Origin: PALSA-894 sp963828625
GTDB taxonomy: Bacteria; Pseudomonadota; Alphaproteobacteria; Rhizobiales; Xanthobacteraceae
Direction of reading: 5' to 3'
Length of the DNA: 64,000 nt
Assembly (NCBI GenBank): GCA_963828625.1
Contig: CAWHEX010000011.1
Span: 744,001-808,000 of the forward strand
The notes beneath the pieces are model-generated. The model had not been told where the DNA came from and did not search any database. It saw only the letters and a list, made by a program, of their open reading frames with translations. This document shows positions 46,815 through 55,451 of this stretch, piece by piece (within the stretch, counting starts at the first letter, position 1; each line of letters starts with the position of its first letter). The position numbers and the translations under genes are program-made.

Positions 46815-47063
46815 CTATGCTCTACTGAATTCTACCAGTCCCTTGTCCCGATCTGCTTTCGCTTTGAACCCGGCGTTCCGCCAAGCGCGACAGTGATAGT
46901 GTCGAGTACTTTCTGCTTCTTCATTGGCCCAGAAAGCATCATAATTCTTGGCTGATTCCGGCAAAGGCTGCCCAATCAGTCGGCCTATTTCGTCGAAAGT
47001 TAAAGTGATCCGAGACGCGGCTTGTCGCTGAAGAAAATGTTGGAGCGGATCGTACGTGTTCAT
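46815..47063 (-). CDS. DUF7662 domain protein
   Basis: An 82-residue protein that matches the DUF7662 shape: YDPLQHFLQRQAASRITLTF at the start, FDEIGRLIGQPLPESA, then WANEE and HCRAWRNAGF. Such small proteins act alone or at the end of larger ones and have no known function. Its ATG overlaps the stop of the acyl-CoA ligase gene by 4 bases, so it is translated with it. Confidence 0.7.
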   Translation of the reverse strand: MNTYDPLQHFLQRQAASRITLTFDEIGRLIGQPLPESAKNYDAFWANEEAESTRHYHCRAWRNAGFKAKADRDKGLVEFSRA

Positions 47064-48692
47064 CGCGACGCCCCCTTCGCCATCTCGCGCAGCTTGAACT
47101 TCTGGATCTTCCCCGTGCTGGTCTTCGGCACTTCGCCGAACACGATATGGCGCGGCACCTTGTAGCCCGCGAGGTTGGCCTTGCAGTGCGCGATGATGTC
47201 GGCGGCGGTCACGCTCGCGCCGGGCTTGAGTTCGACGAACGCGCAGGGCGTCTCGCCCCATTTGTCGTCCGGCTTCGCCACGACGGCGGCGGCCTGCACG
47301 GCGGGATGCTTGTAGAGCGCGTCCTCGACCTCGATCGATGAAATGTTCTCGCCGCCCGAGATGATGATGTCCTTGGAGCGGTCCTTGAGCTGGATGTAGC
47401 CGTCGGGATGGATCACGCCGAGATCGCCGGTGTGGAACCAGCCGCCCGCGAACGCCGCTTCGGTGGATTTCTTGTTCTTCAGGTAGCCGCGCATCACCAC
47501 GTTACCGCGCATCATCACCTCGCCGAGCGTCGCGCCGTCGTGCGGCACCGGCTTCATCGTGTCTGGAGTCCATCACGTCGAGCGCCTCGAGCGCGCCGTA
47601 GCGCACGCCCTGGCGGGACTTCTTCTCGGCCTGTTCGGCGAGCGGCAGCGCGTCCCATTCGGTATGCCAGTCGTTCACCACCGCCGGGCCGTAGCATTCG
47701 GTCAGGCCGTAAAGATGCGTGACGTTGAAGCCCGCTTCCTTCATGGCGGCGAGCACAGCTGCGGGCGGCGGTGCCGCGGCGGTGAAGAACTCGACCACAT
47801 GCGGCAGCGGCTTCTTCTCGTTCTCCGGCGCGTTGAGCAGTGTCGCCATCACGATCGGCGCGCCGCACAGGTGCGTCACCTTGTGGGCCGCGATTGCGTC
47901 ATACATCGCGATTGCGCGCACCGCGCGCAGGCACACATGCGTGCCGGCCACGACCGAGATCGACCACGGGAAGCACCAGCCGTTGCAGTGGAACATCGGC
48001 AGCGTCCACAGATACACCGGATGCTTGCCCATGTGGCAGGTGACGATGTTGCCGAGCGCGAGCAGTTGCGCGCCGCGATGGTGATAGACCACGCCCTTCG
48101 GATCGCCGGTCGTGCCTGACGTGTAGTTGAGCGCGATCGCGTCCCATTCGTCGTCCGGCATTTTCCATGCGAAGGTCTCGTCGCCTTGCGCGACGAACGC
48201 CTCATATTCGATCTGGCCGAGCTGATCTCCGCTCGCTGGGTATTCCGGATCGTCGTAGTCGATCACCAGCGGCTTGACCTTGGCGAGGCTGAGCGCTTCC
48301 TTCGCCATCTCGGAAAATTCGCGGTCGATGATCAGCACTTTTGTTTCGGCGTGGTCGAGCGAGAATGCGATCGTTCTCGCATCGAGGCGCGTGTTGAGCG
48401 TGTTGAGCACGCCTTGCGTCATCGGCACGCCATAATGTGCCTCGAGCATCGCGGGCGTGTTGGCGAGCATGACCGATACCGTGTCGCCGCGCTTGATGCC
48501 GTGCTTCGCCAGCGCCGAGGCGAGCTTGCGGGTGCGCGCGTAGAACTCCGCGTACGTGCGCCGCAGCGGGCCGTGGATGATCGCAGTATGTCTCGGATAC
48601 ACGGCCGCCGCCCGCTCCAGAAACATCAGCGGCGTCAGCGGCTGGAAGTTCGCTGCGTTGCGGTCGAGATCGATGTCGTAAGGGTTGGCCAT
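47060..48692 (-). CDS. AMP-dependent acyl-CoA ligase, frameshifted
   Basis: An ANL-family enzyme that activates a carboxylic acid with ATP and CoA. It has the AMP-binding motif LNYTSGTTGDPKGVV (near 180), TECYGPAV, GWFHTGDLG, KDIIISGGENISS and the C-terminal lysine in STGKIQKF. An extra base near 47564 breaks the frame after LDVMD; the next frame continues DTMKPVPHDGATLGEV. The corrected length is about 544 residues. The sequence resembles the medium/short-chain ligase group that contains 3-methylthiopropionyl-CoA ligase DmdB, but the substrate is not proven. A DUF7662 gene is coupled to it downstream. Confidence 0.86.
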
Positions 48693-48764
48693 GCTTCCTG
48701 CCTGAAATTTCAGGCAGGGTAGCCAATCGGATGGCCGCCAAGCAAATGCCGGCGGTGCCGAGGG

Positions 48765-49741
48765 TTATTGTGCTTTCACCTGCGGGGGCAGGGGCAGCTT
48801 CTTCTCCGCCATCACGGCGCGCAGCCGGTCCGGATAGTCGGTGATGATCCCGTCGACGCGAAGCGCGATCAGCCGCTCCATGTCGGCGCGCTCGTTCACG
48901 GTCCACGGAATGACCTTCAGCCCGAGCGCCTTCGCGGCGGCGACGTCGTCCGGCTTCGCATTGCGATAGATCGGTGACCAGACGGCGCAGCCTGCGGCCG
49001 CGACCAGACGCGGCACCGAGCCCGCAAAATCGTCGATGTCGAGTCCCGCGAGCCAGGGCGAGGGACCGGACTCGCCGCGTTTGATCGTGTCAAAATTCAA
49101 CGCTTCGGCAGTCAGGCACACCCGCTCGATCTCGGGCGCGATCCGCTGCATTGCCATCAGGGTGCGCCAGTCGAACGACTGGATGCTCACGCGCGACGCG
49201 AAACCCGCCTCACGTACGGTCCTCGCGAACGCAGTCGCGAATACTTCAGGGTCCGGTGTCTCGGCACCCGAGGTTGGCGTGATTTTCGTCTCGATGTTGA
49301 AGCGCACGTGATCGGCGCCGAGGCGCTTCACCAGATCGAACAGCTCGGTCAGTGCCGGAATGCGCGCGCCGTCGACCGCGCGCTGCTCCGGGAAAGCTCG
49401 CCGCATAGGCGCTGCCGGGCTTGAGCCGCCCGACGTCGTACTGCTTCACCTCGGCAAGCGTCAGCGCGCGGATCGCCGCGCCTTCGCGGTCGAGGAATCT
49501 CCCGTCCGGCCCGCGCGTGTGGTCGGGATTGGGCCTCCGGTCATGGCTGACGACCAGCACGTCGTCCCTGGTCATCGCGAGATCGAGTTCGAGCGTTGTC
49601 ACGCCGATCGAAAGTGCGAGCGCGAAGCCTTCCAGCGTGTTCTCGGGCGCAAGCCCGCGTGCGCCGCGATGGCCCTGGCTGTCGAACGCGTGCGCGCTGC
49701 GCCGTTAGCGCAAGCATCATCGCAATCGCCAGAAGCCTCAT
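48765..49741 (-). CDS. Glycerophosphodiester phosphodiesterase, two frameshifts
   Basis: A periplasmic GDPD enzyme that splits glycerophosphodiesters to glycerol-3-phosphate and an alcohol. A signal peptide (MRLLAIAMMLALTA) leads. Catalytic marks are GHRGARGLAPENT (first His and Arg-Glu), ELDLAMTRDDVLVVSHD (Glu-Asp and second His) and later ETKI. Single extra bases near 49688 and 49391 break the frame twice; removing both gives about 324 residues with no other change. The start overlaps the TauE stop (ATGA). It has a normal GDPD ending (VDGIITDYPDRLRAVM). Confidence 0.85.
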
Positions 49742-50508
49742 GCAGGCAGCATAGCCCAGCCGCGCAACAGCCCGGTAACGCCCTGCGCCATGATGGCGAC
49801 CGAGATCAGGAAAATCAGCGCATAGGAGATGCGATAGAACAGCTCGGTCGGAACGCGCAGCACCAGCCAGAAGCCGAGGAAGTTGAACGCGAGCGCGAGC
49901 GGCAGCAGCGCTGCGGAAATCTTCAGGTTCTCGTAATTCAGGTGGCCGAGCGCGAAATAGGGCGCGACCCGCATCAGGTTCACGATCGCGAAGAACACCG
50001 TGATGGTGCCGACCAGCTTCATCTTCTCCATCCGCTGCGGCAGCACATGGATGGCGAACGGCGGCATGCCGGCCGACGCGATGGTCGAGGTGAAGGCCGA
50101 GCCCGCGCCGCAGATCACGCCGCTAAGCGTGCTCGGCCGGCCAGGCGGCGGCACCTTGCCGAACCATGTGTTCAGCACGAAGGCCGTGCCGATGATGCCG
50201 ATGATCAGCCGCACCACGTCGTCCGACACGACAGATCCGATCGCCCACGCGGCGCCGACGCCGACCACCGCGCCGGGCAGCATCACCTTCAGGTTCCAGC
50301 CGTCCCAGTCGCGCCGGTACCACCAGAGCGACACCACGTCCTGCACCAGCAGGATCGGCAGCAGGATCGCCAGCGCCTGCAGCGGCGGGACCGCGAGCGC
50401 GAGCAGCGGCGTCGCCGCCATGCCGATGCCGGAAAAGCCGCCTTTGGCGAGCCCGACCAGCAGTACGGCGATGAATGCGGTGACGAGAAAGACGGGATCG
50501 GTGAACAC
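49738..50508 (-). CDS. TauE/SafE family anion exporter
   Basis: A 256-residue membrane protein with about eight helices (PF01925). Conserved-looking marks are LVGLAKGGFSGIGM (about 18-31), PGAVVGVGAAW and GSAFTSTIASAGMPP, which repeat as in other TauE proteins. Relatives export sulfite, sulfoacetate or other organic anions. It precedes the glycerophosphodiesterase with a 4-base overlap, so the two are coupled, though a shared pathway is not obvious. Confidence 0.85.
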   Translation of the reverse strand: MFTDPVFLVTAFIAVLLVGLAKGGFSGIGMAATPLLALAVPPLQALAILLPILLVQDVVSLWWYRRDWDGWNLKVMLPGAVVGVGAAWAIGSVVSDDVVRLIIGIIGTAFVLNTWFGKVPPPGRPSTLSGVICGAGSAFTSTIASAGMPPFAIHVLPQRMEKMKLVGTITVFFAIVNLMRVAPYFALGHLNYENLKISAALLPLALAFNFLGFWLVLRVPTELFYRISYALIFLISVAIMAQGVTGLLRGWAMLPA

Positions 50509-50672
50509 GGACCGGAAATGGGTGAGGGGAAGGCGCCCGACTTAGATCAAAGCGCCCCGCGCGCGGCCAGTGCTGTTTTGCGCATGGCGGGATTGTCGCG
50601 GCGGCGCGCCTTCTCAAGGCCCGCGGGGTGGCGCAAAATGGCGCCGACAACGAGAGCCTTGGGAGGGGCCCC

Positions 50673-50999
50673 ATGAGCGACGTCGCAAAGGGAGCGGCGC
50701 GGAAGTACGGCAGCTTCGCCGAGTTCTACCCGTTCTATCTGAGCGAACACGCCGACCCCATCTGCCGGCGGCTGCACTTCGCGGGCTCGACGCTCGCGCT
50801 CATGTGTCTCGTCTCGCTGATCGTCACGCGCAATCCGTGGTGGCTGCTCGCGGGACTCGCGTGCGGCTACGGCTTCGCCTGGGTCGGGCATCTGGTGTTC
50901 GAGAAGAACCAGCCCGCCTCGTTCCGCCAGCCGCTCTACAGCTTCATGGGCGACTGGAAAATGTACTGGCAGATACTCATCGGCAAAATCGCATTCTGA
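50673..50999 (+). CDS. DUF962 membrane protein (Mpo1-like)
   Basis: A 108-residue inner-membrane protein of the DUF962 (Mpo1-like) family. Marks are FYPFYLSEHADPICRRLHFA (with family His, about 19-38), then two to three helices (about 38-60, 65-85) and FEKNQPASFRQPLYSFMGDW. Yeast Mpo1 is an Fe-dependent dioxygenase that shortens 2-hydroxy fatty acids; bacterial copies often lack proof. The gene stands before prpE with an 8-base gap, so they are likely cotranscribed. Confidence 0.82.
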   Translation: MSDVAKGAARKYGSFAEFYPFYLSEHADPICRRLHFAGSTLALMCLVSLIVTRNPWWLLAGLACGYGFAWVGHLVFEKNQPASFRQPLYSFMGDWKMYWQILIGKIAF

Positions 51000-51006
51000 G
51001 GATCGA

Positions 51007-52923
51007 ATGGACGCCCGCACGAGCCGCTACCCCGAGGTCTACGCGCGCGCGATGCGCGACCCGGAAGGATTCTGGGGCGAGGCGGCGCAGGCGATCGACT
51101 GGTACGAACCGGCGAGGCGCGTGTTCGACAAGGACGCCGGCGTCTACGGCCGCTGGTTCACCGGCGCTGTGTGCAACACCTGCTACAACGCGATCGACCG
51201 CCATGTGGAGCGCGGGCGCGGCGATCAACCCGCCATCATCTACGACTCGCCGGTCACCAACACCAAGCGCGCCATCACCTATGCGCAGATGCTGCGCGAG
51301 GTCGCGACGCTCGCCGCCGTGCTGCAGGATTTCGGCGTCACCAAGGGCGACCGCGTCATCCTCTACATGCCGATGGTGCCCGAGGCGCTGTTCGCCATGT
51401 ATGCCTGCGCGCGCATCGGCGCGATCCATTCGGTCGTGTTCGGCGGGTTCGCCGCGAAGGAGCTTGCGACACGCCTCGAGGACTGCAAGCCGAAGCTGAT
51501 CCTCTCGGCGTCGTGCGGCATCGAGGTCGCGCGCGTGGTGCCGTACAAGCCGCTGCTCGATGCGGCGATCGACCTGTCGAAGGAAAAGCCCGAGGCCTGC
51601 CTCATCCTGCAACGCCCGCAATGCGAAGCGCCGCTGACTGCGGGCCGCGACCACGACTGGGCGAGCCTGCGCGACAAGGCGTTCGCGGCGAACAAGACTG
51701 CGCCCTGCGTGCCGGTGCTGGCGACCGATCCGCTCTACATCCTCTACACCTCCGGCACGACCGGCATTCCGAAAGGCGTGGTGCGCGACAACGGCGGGCA
51801 CATGGTCGCGCTCGCCTGGTCGATGCGAAACCACTACGGCATCGAGCCGGGCGAGGTTTACTGGGCGGCCTCCGACATCGGCTGGGTGGTCGGCCACAGC
51901 TACATCGTCTACGCGCCGCTGTTCCACGGCTGCACCACGATCCTCTACGAGGGCAAACCGGTCGGCACGCCGGACGCGGGCGCATTCTGGCGCGTCATCT
52001 CCGAGCACAAATGCGCCGCGATGTTCACCGCGCCGACCGCGTTCCGCGCGATCAAGAAGGAAGACCCGAACGGCAAGTTCTTCGCGCAATACGACCTGTC
52101 GCGTTTCCGCACGCTGTTCCTCGCGGGCGAGCGCGCCGACCCGGACACGATCCAGTGGGCCGAGAACCTGTTGAAGGTGCCGGTGATCGATCACTGGTGG
52201 CAGACCGAAACCGGCTGGGCGATCGCCGGCAATCCGCTCGGCCTCGGCATGCTGCCGGTGAAGCACGGTTCGCCGACCGTTGCGATGCCGGGCTACGACG
52301 TGCGCATCGTGGACGAGCAGTGCAAGGAACTGGCCGCGGGCACGATGGGCTCGATCGTCGTGAAGCTGCCGCTGCCGCCGTCGTGCCTGCCGACGCTGTG
52401 GCAGCAGGACGAGCGCTTCAGGGAGAGCTACCTCAACGAATTCCCCGGCTACTACAAGACCGCGGACGCCGGCTTCAAGGACGCGGACGGCTACCTGTTC
52501 ATCATGGGGCGCACCGACGACATCATCAACGTCGCGGGCCATCGCCTCTCGACCGGCGGCATGGAGGAAGTGCTCTCCGGCCACCAGGACGTCGCCGAGT
52601 GCGCGGTGATCGGCATTGCGGACCAGCTCAAAGGTGAAGTGCCGTGCGGCTTCATCGTGCTCAAGGCCGGCGTCAATCGCGAGCCGTCCGAGATCGAGAA
52701 GGAGATCGTCGCGCTGGTGCGCGAGAAGATCGGCCCGGTGGCGGCGTTCAAGCTCGCCATCACGGTGCCGCGCCTGCCCAAGACGCGCTCGGGCAAGATC
52801 CTGCGCGGCACGATGAAGAAGATCGCCGACGGTGAAAGCTGGACCATGCCGGCCACGATCGAGGACCCCAAGGTGCTCGACGAGATCGGCGGGGCGTTGA
52901 AGGAGAAGGGCGTGGGCGCATAG
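51007..52923 (+). CDS. prpE: Propionate-CoA ligase
   Basis: A 638-residue ANL enzyme that forms propionyl-CoA (and often acetyl-CoA) from the acid, ATP and CoA. It has the acetyl-CoA-synthetase-type N-terminus, the AMP motif LYTSGTTGIPKGV, WWQTETGWAI (PrpE has this in place of the acetate version), GYLFIMGRTDDIINVAGHR and the lysine in RSGKILRGTM. Length and the WWQTETGWAIAGN motif favour PrpE over Acs. A DUF962 gene lies just upstream. No prpBCD genes are in view, so propionate use may pass through methylmalonyl-CoA. Confidence 0.88.
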   Translation: MDARTSRYPEVYARAMRDPEGFWGEAAQAIDWYEPARRVFDKDAGVYGRWFTGAVCNTCYNAIDRHVERGRGDQPAIIYDSPVTNTKRAITYAQMLREVATLAAVLQDFGVTKGDRVILYMPMVPEALFAMYACARIGAIHSVVFGGFAAKELATRLEDCKPKLILSASCGIEVARVVPYKPLLDAAIDLSKEKPEACLILQRPQCEAPLTAGRDHDWASLRDKAFAANKTAPCVPVLATDPLYILYTSGTTGIPKGVVRDNGGHMVALAWSMRNHYGIEPGEVYWAASDIGWVVGHSYIVYAPLFHGCTTILYEGKPVGTPDAGAFWRVISEHKCAAMFTAPTAFRAIKKEDPNGKFFAQYDLSRFRTLFLAGERADPDTIQWAENLLKVPVIDHWWQTETGWAIAGNPLGLGMLPVKHGSPTVAMPGYDVRIVDEQCKELAAGTMGSIVVKLPLPPSCLPTLWQQDERFRESYLNEFPGYYKTADAGFKDADGYLFIMGRTDDIINVAGHRLSTGGMEEVLSGHQDVAECAVIGIADQLKGEVPCGFIVLKAGVNREPSEIEKEIVALVREKIGPVAAFKLAITVPRLPKTRSGKILRGTMKKIADGESWTMPATIEDPKVLDEIGGALKEKGVGA

Positions 52924-52999
52924 CGCGCCGCGCAACAGGAGGTCTTGCGTGCCGAGCCCGCCGCGCGGCCGCATGCACGCCCTCGCGGTCTTGCGGAAA

Positions 53000-53278
53000 T
53001 CAGCGCGCGAATTTCTTGTAAGCGAACACCGCAAAAATGACGGTAAACAATGCCGAAACAATCCAGATCGGCACCAGAAAAAAGAGGGCTATCGCGCCCT
53101 GCCCACAGTCACCGCAGGCAACCCAAAACAACATCGGAAAAAGGCCCAGCAGGATCACCGCGGCAGCCGTACTGAGCCAAACTCCTCTCGTCCCCCATCG
53201 CGCACCAAAAACCCATGGCACGGCGGGAAAGCCGAAAGGCAGAGCAAGCGAGAGGGTCATCAGAACGCCGAAATCCAT
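53000..53278 (-). CDS. Small four-helix membrane protein
   Basis: A 92-residue protein with about three membrane helices (about 3-22, 32-52, 62-88) and two cysteines in FWVACGDCGQGA. The family is not recognised. I choose the ATG MDFGVLMTLS since the open frame upstream is charged and non-helical and overlaps the TPR gene region. It sits between prpE and a TPR protein. Confidence 0.6.
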   Translation of the reverse strand: MDFGVLMTLSLALPFGFPAVPWVFGARWGTRGVWLSTAAAVILLGLFPMLFWVACGDCGQGAIALFFLVPIWIVSALFTVIFAVFAYKKFAR

Positions 53279-53387
53279 ATTCTCTGTCCGATTGGTTTTT
53301 TCGATAGCGTTCCCAACCGACCTGAGATGGCGCCGGACATCGGCCGTTTGCCATCGCAGGCGGTCTATTGGTCGTCGGCTTATCGCG

Positions 53388-54137
53388 TTATATCGACCGT
53401 CCACCGCTCATCGTCTTTGTGACGCGCTCAATTGCTTCTGGACCGTCGGGATCGGATGGGACCAGTTCGGCGAACGTCTTGTAATCCGCCAATGCGCGTT
53501 GCAGATCCCTCTTCAGTTCCAATAATAGACCGCGGAAATAGAACGCGTATGCGTAGTTCGATTTAAGACGGATTGCCTGACTGAAGTTCTCAAGGGCGTG
53601 GTCGTATTGGTCCTTGAAGATATAGGCTCTGCCGCGGTTGTAGAACGCATCCGCGAGGTCGGGATTTAACCGGATCGCCTGGTCGAAATCCTCAATGCCG
53701 CGGTCGTTTTCGCCTTTGTCACTGTACGCGAGACCGCGGTTGTTGAACAAATCTGCGTCGTCCGGCTTGAGCCGGATCGCATGGTTCAAATCCTCGATGG
53801 CGCGGTCGTATTGGCCTTTGCCGTAGTAACCGCGACCGCGGCCGCTGAATGTTTCCGCGTTGGACGGATCGAGCTGGATCGCTCGGCTGCAATCTTCAAT
53901 GGCTTTGTCGTTTTCCTGCTTTGCGGGCCACTCGGCGCAACGGTTTGTAAGAAGCACGGCAAGCTGACGGCCGCTGTATCGGCCGGAGTTGATGGCACGG
54001 GTGCACGCAGCTATGGCTTGGTCGCCAGATGCGTGCCTGCACGTATCGAGATCGTCGGCCGCAGTGGCCGGAGCCGCCAGCCAGACGGTCGACGTGAATG
54101 CCAAAGCCGCCAGCGTGCCCCGCAGAATTGACGTCAT
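53388..54137 (-). CDS. Exported TPR repeat protein
   Basis: A 249-residue protein with a signal peptide (MTSILRGTLAALAFTSTVWL, ending APATA) and about five TPR units (for example GYYGKGQYDRAIEDLNHAI and AYSDKGENDRGIEDFDQAI). The Cys in DLDTCRH and AACTRAI may be a disulfide in the periplasm. TPR arrays hold protein complexes; a partner is unknown. I start at MTSILRG, since the 36 upstream codons carry no signal. It resembles the other exported TPR proteins in the window only in fold. Confidence 0.8.
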   Translation of the reverse strand: MTSILRGTLAALAFTSTVWLAAPATAADDLDTCRHASGDQAIAACTRAINSGRYSGRQLAVLLTNRCAEWPAKQENDKAIEDCSRAIQLDPSNAETFSGRGRGYYGKGQYDRAIEDLNHAIRLKPDDADLFNNRGLAYSDKGENDRGIEDFDQAIRLNPDLADAFYNRGRAYIFKDQYDHALENFSQAIRLKSNYAYAFYFRGLLLELKRDLQRALADYKTFAELVPSDPDGPEAIERVTKTMSGGRSI

Positions 54138-54402
54138 AACGAAGGTCCTTGGGATACCGACTTGGGGTCGGCCGACGCTTGGCGCCCCGGCTGAAATCTC
54201 ATGCATGTCTTGGTCGTTGAGACGACGCAGACGGTTCAAACTCATACGAAGACCGCGCGGGCCTTTGCGCTTTGCTGCGGAACAAGCGTGACCGCGGTAC
54301 GAAGCGACGCGTCAGAAAATAAGTTATCCCCGCTCTGAAAACCGCCCTTACACTCCTCGTATCCGGGCCGCCAAGGGATCGCTGTCATGACGCGATCCGG
54401 GA

Positions 54403-54425
54403 GCCGGCAGGGGCGGGCCGCCGGC
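54403..54425 (+). repeat. GC-rich hairpin before the structured element
   Basis: GCCGGC (54403-54408) pairs with GCCGGC (54420-54425) across an 11-base loop. It stands 16 bases before the long closing stem of the structured RNA candidate and may be part of it. The rest of 54138-54440 has no gene I can support. Confidence 0.4.
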
Positions 54426-54440
54426 AATGCGGTTCGCGGT

Positions 54441-54651
54441 GGAGCGCCGGGAGGCGCAGCGTCCGGGCGGCGGGCCTCGCAAACCCGCCATCGCGGGACG
54501 CGCGCGCCTCGGGACGGGATTCGCAACCCCGTCCTGAAAAACCGGGCGGGCTGGCTCAAGGCCGGCGCGTCCGCGGCGCGCGAAACGCCCCGATCGCAAG
54601 GGGCGTTGTGGGGCCTCGCAAGCCTCTGGCGCCTCCCGGCGCTCCATTTTT
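54441..54651 (+). ncRNA. Candidate large structured RNA with four TCGCAA-loop hairpins
   Basis: A perfect 17-bp stem, GGAGCGCCGGGAGGCGC (54441-54457) with GCGCCTCCCGGCGCTCC (54629-54645), encloses about 170 bases and is followed by ATTTTT. Inside lie hairpins at 54469-54489, 54512-54534, 54585-54606 and 54610-54626; the loop of each contains TCGCAA. Such a multi-stem junction with repeated loop sequence is not explained by coding (frames across it are Arg/Gly-rich and without homology). It lies in a 639-base non-coding gap just before the FYDLN gene. Function unknown: candidates are a long regulatory RNA, an attenuator or a protein-binding RNA. Confidence 0.5.
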
Positions 54652-54776
54652 CTCCGGGAAAGGGCAACCCGCGCCCGCGCCAAAACGGGCGGCGGAGCAT
54701 TGGGCTCCCTATATTAGGCAAAGCTCCATTGATGCTGTAAGGCACACGCGCCGGAACGACCGGCAAAGGAAACCCA

Positions 54777-55136
54777 TTGGCAAATCCATCACTTGGCACC
54801 AAGCGCATCTGCTCGGGATGCGCCGCGAAATTCTACGATCTCGGCAAGGACCCGATCGTCTGCCCGACCTGCGAAACCGTCTACGTCATTGCGAAGGCTG
54901 CGCCGCCGCGCGGTGGCCGCGCTTACGCGCCGCGCAGTAGCTACGATCCAGCCGCGCAGCAGACGGGGCACATGGGCACGCTGAAGGAAGCCGATGCGCC
55001 CGGCGTCGCCGACGAAGCGAAGGAAGACGCGGACGCGGAGGCCGACGAGACGGCCGAGGTTGAAACCGAGGCCGAAGCCGGCGAGGCCGAAGAGGCCGGC
55101 GGCGTCCCGATGCTCGAAGAGCTGGACGAAAAATAA
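54777..55136 (+). CDS. TIGR02300 family FYDLN acidic protein
   Basis: A 119-residue protein. The N-terminal 45 residues have a zinc-ribbon look (ICSGCAAKFYDLGKDPIVCP with CxxC then CPTC) and the FYDL motif of the family; the C-terminal half is extremely acidic (long Glu/Asp/Ala stretch, about 75-119), so it should be disordered. Start TTG at 54777 is chosen because AAAGGAAA is 6 bases upstream and the family begins MANPSLGTKR. The family is alphaproteobacterial with unknown function, perhaps nucleic-acid linked. A CxxC-cluster gene follows directly. Confidence 0.85.
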   Translation: MANPSLGTKRICSGCAAKFYDLGKDPIVCPTCETVYVIAKAAPPRGGRAYAPRSSYDPAAQQTGHMGTLKEADAPGVADEAKEDADAEADETAEVETEAEAGEAEEAGGVPMLEELDEK

Positions 55137-55451
55137 ATGGCCGGCGCCTGCCAGACGTGCGGCGCCTGCTGCGCGTACTCGGCCGACTGGCCGCGCTTCG
55201 CGCTCGAGACGCAGGAACACTTCGAGGCGATCCCGCAGGAATACGTCGACGATGCGCGCGGCACGATGCGTTGCACGGGCAACCGCTGCGTCGCGCTTGA
55301 GGGCGAAATCGGCGTCGCGACGGCCTGCGCGATCTATGCGCTGCGGCCCGAAGTGTGCCGCGCGTGCGAGCCGGGCGATGATTCCTGCGTGATCGCGCGG
55401 CAGCGCTACGGCCTTGCGGCGCTCACGCCGGCCGAGCTTGCAGTGCCTTGA
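55137..55451 (+). CDS. YkgJ-type Cys-cluster protein
   Basis: A 104-residue protein of the CxxCxxCC (YkgJ/YcgN) family. Cysteines are at CQTCGACC (5-12), C46 and C51 region (RCTGNRCVAL), C63 and C75-C78 (EVCRACEPGDDSC), which likely hold a metal or Fe-S cluster. The function is unknown. It starts with the ATG immediately after the FYDLN gene stop, so one operon. It overlaps the amine oxidase gene at the 3' end by 29 bases (convergent). Confidence 0.84.
   Translation: MAGACQTCGACCAYSADWPRFALETQEHFEAIPQEYVDDARGTMRCTGNRCVALEGEIGVATACAIYALRPEVCRACEPGDDSCVIARQRYGLAALTPAELAVP

Noticed and set aside
54242..54808. Open frames on both strands across the structured element
   Set aside because: Both are Arg/Pro/Gly-rich and unlike any family. 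The hairpin pattern explains the base composition better than coding.
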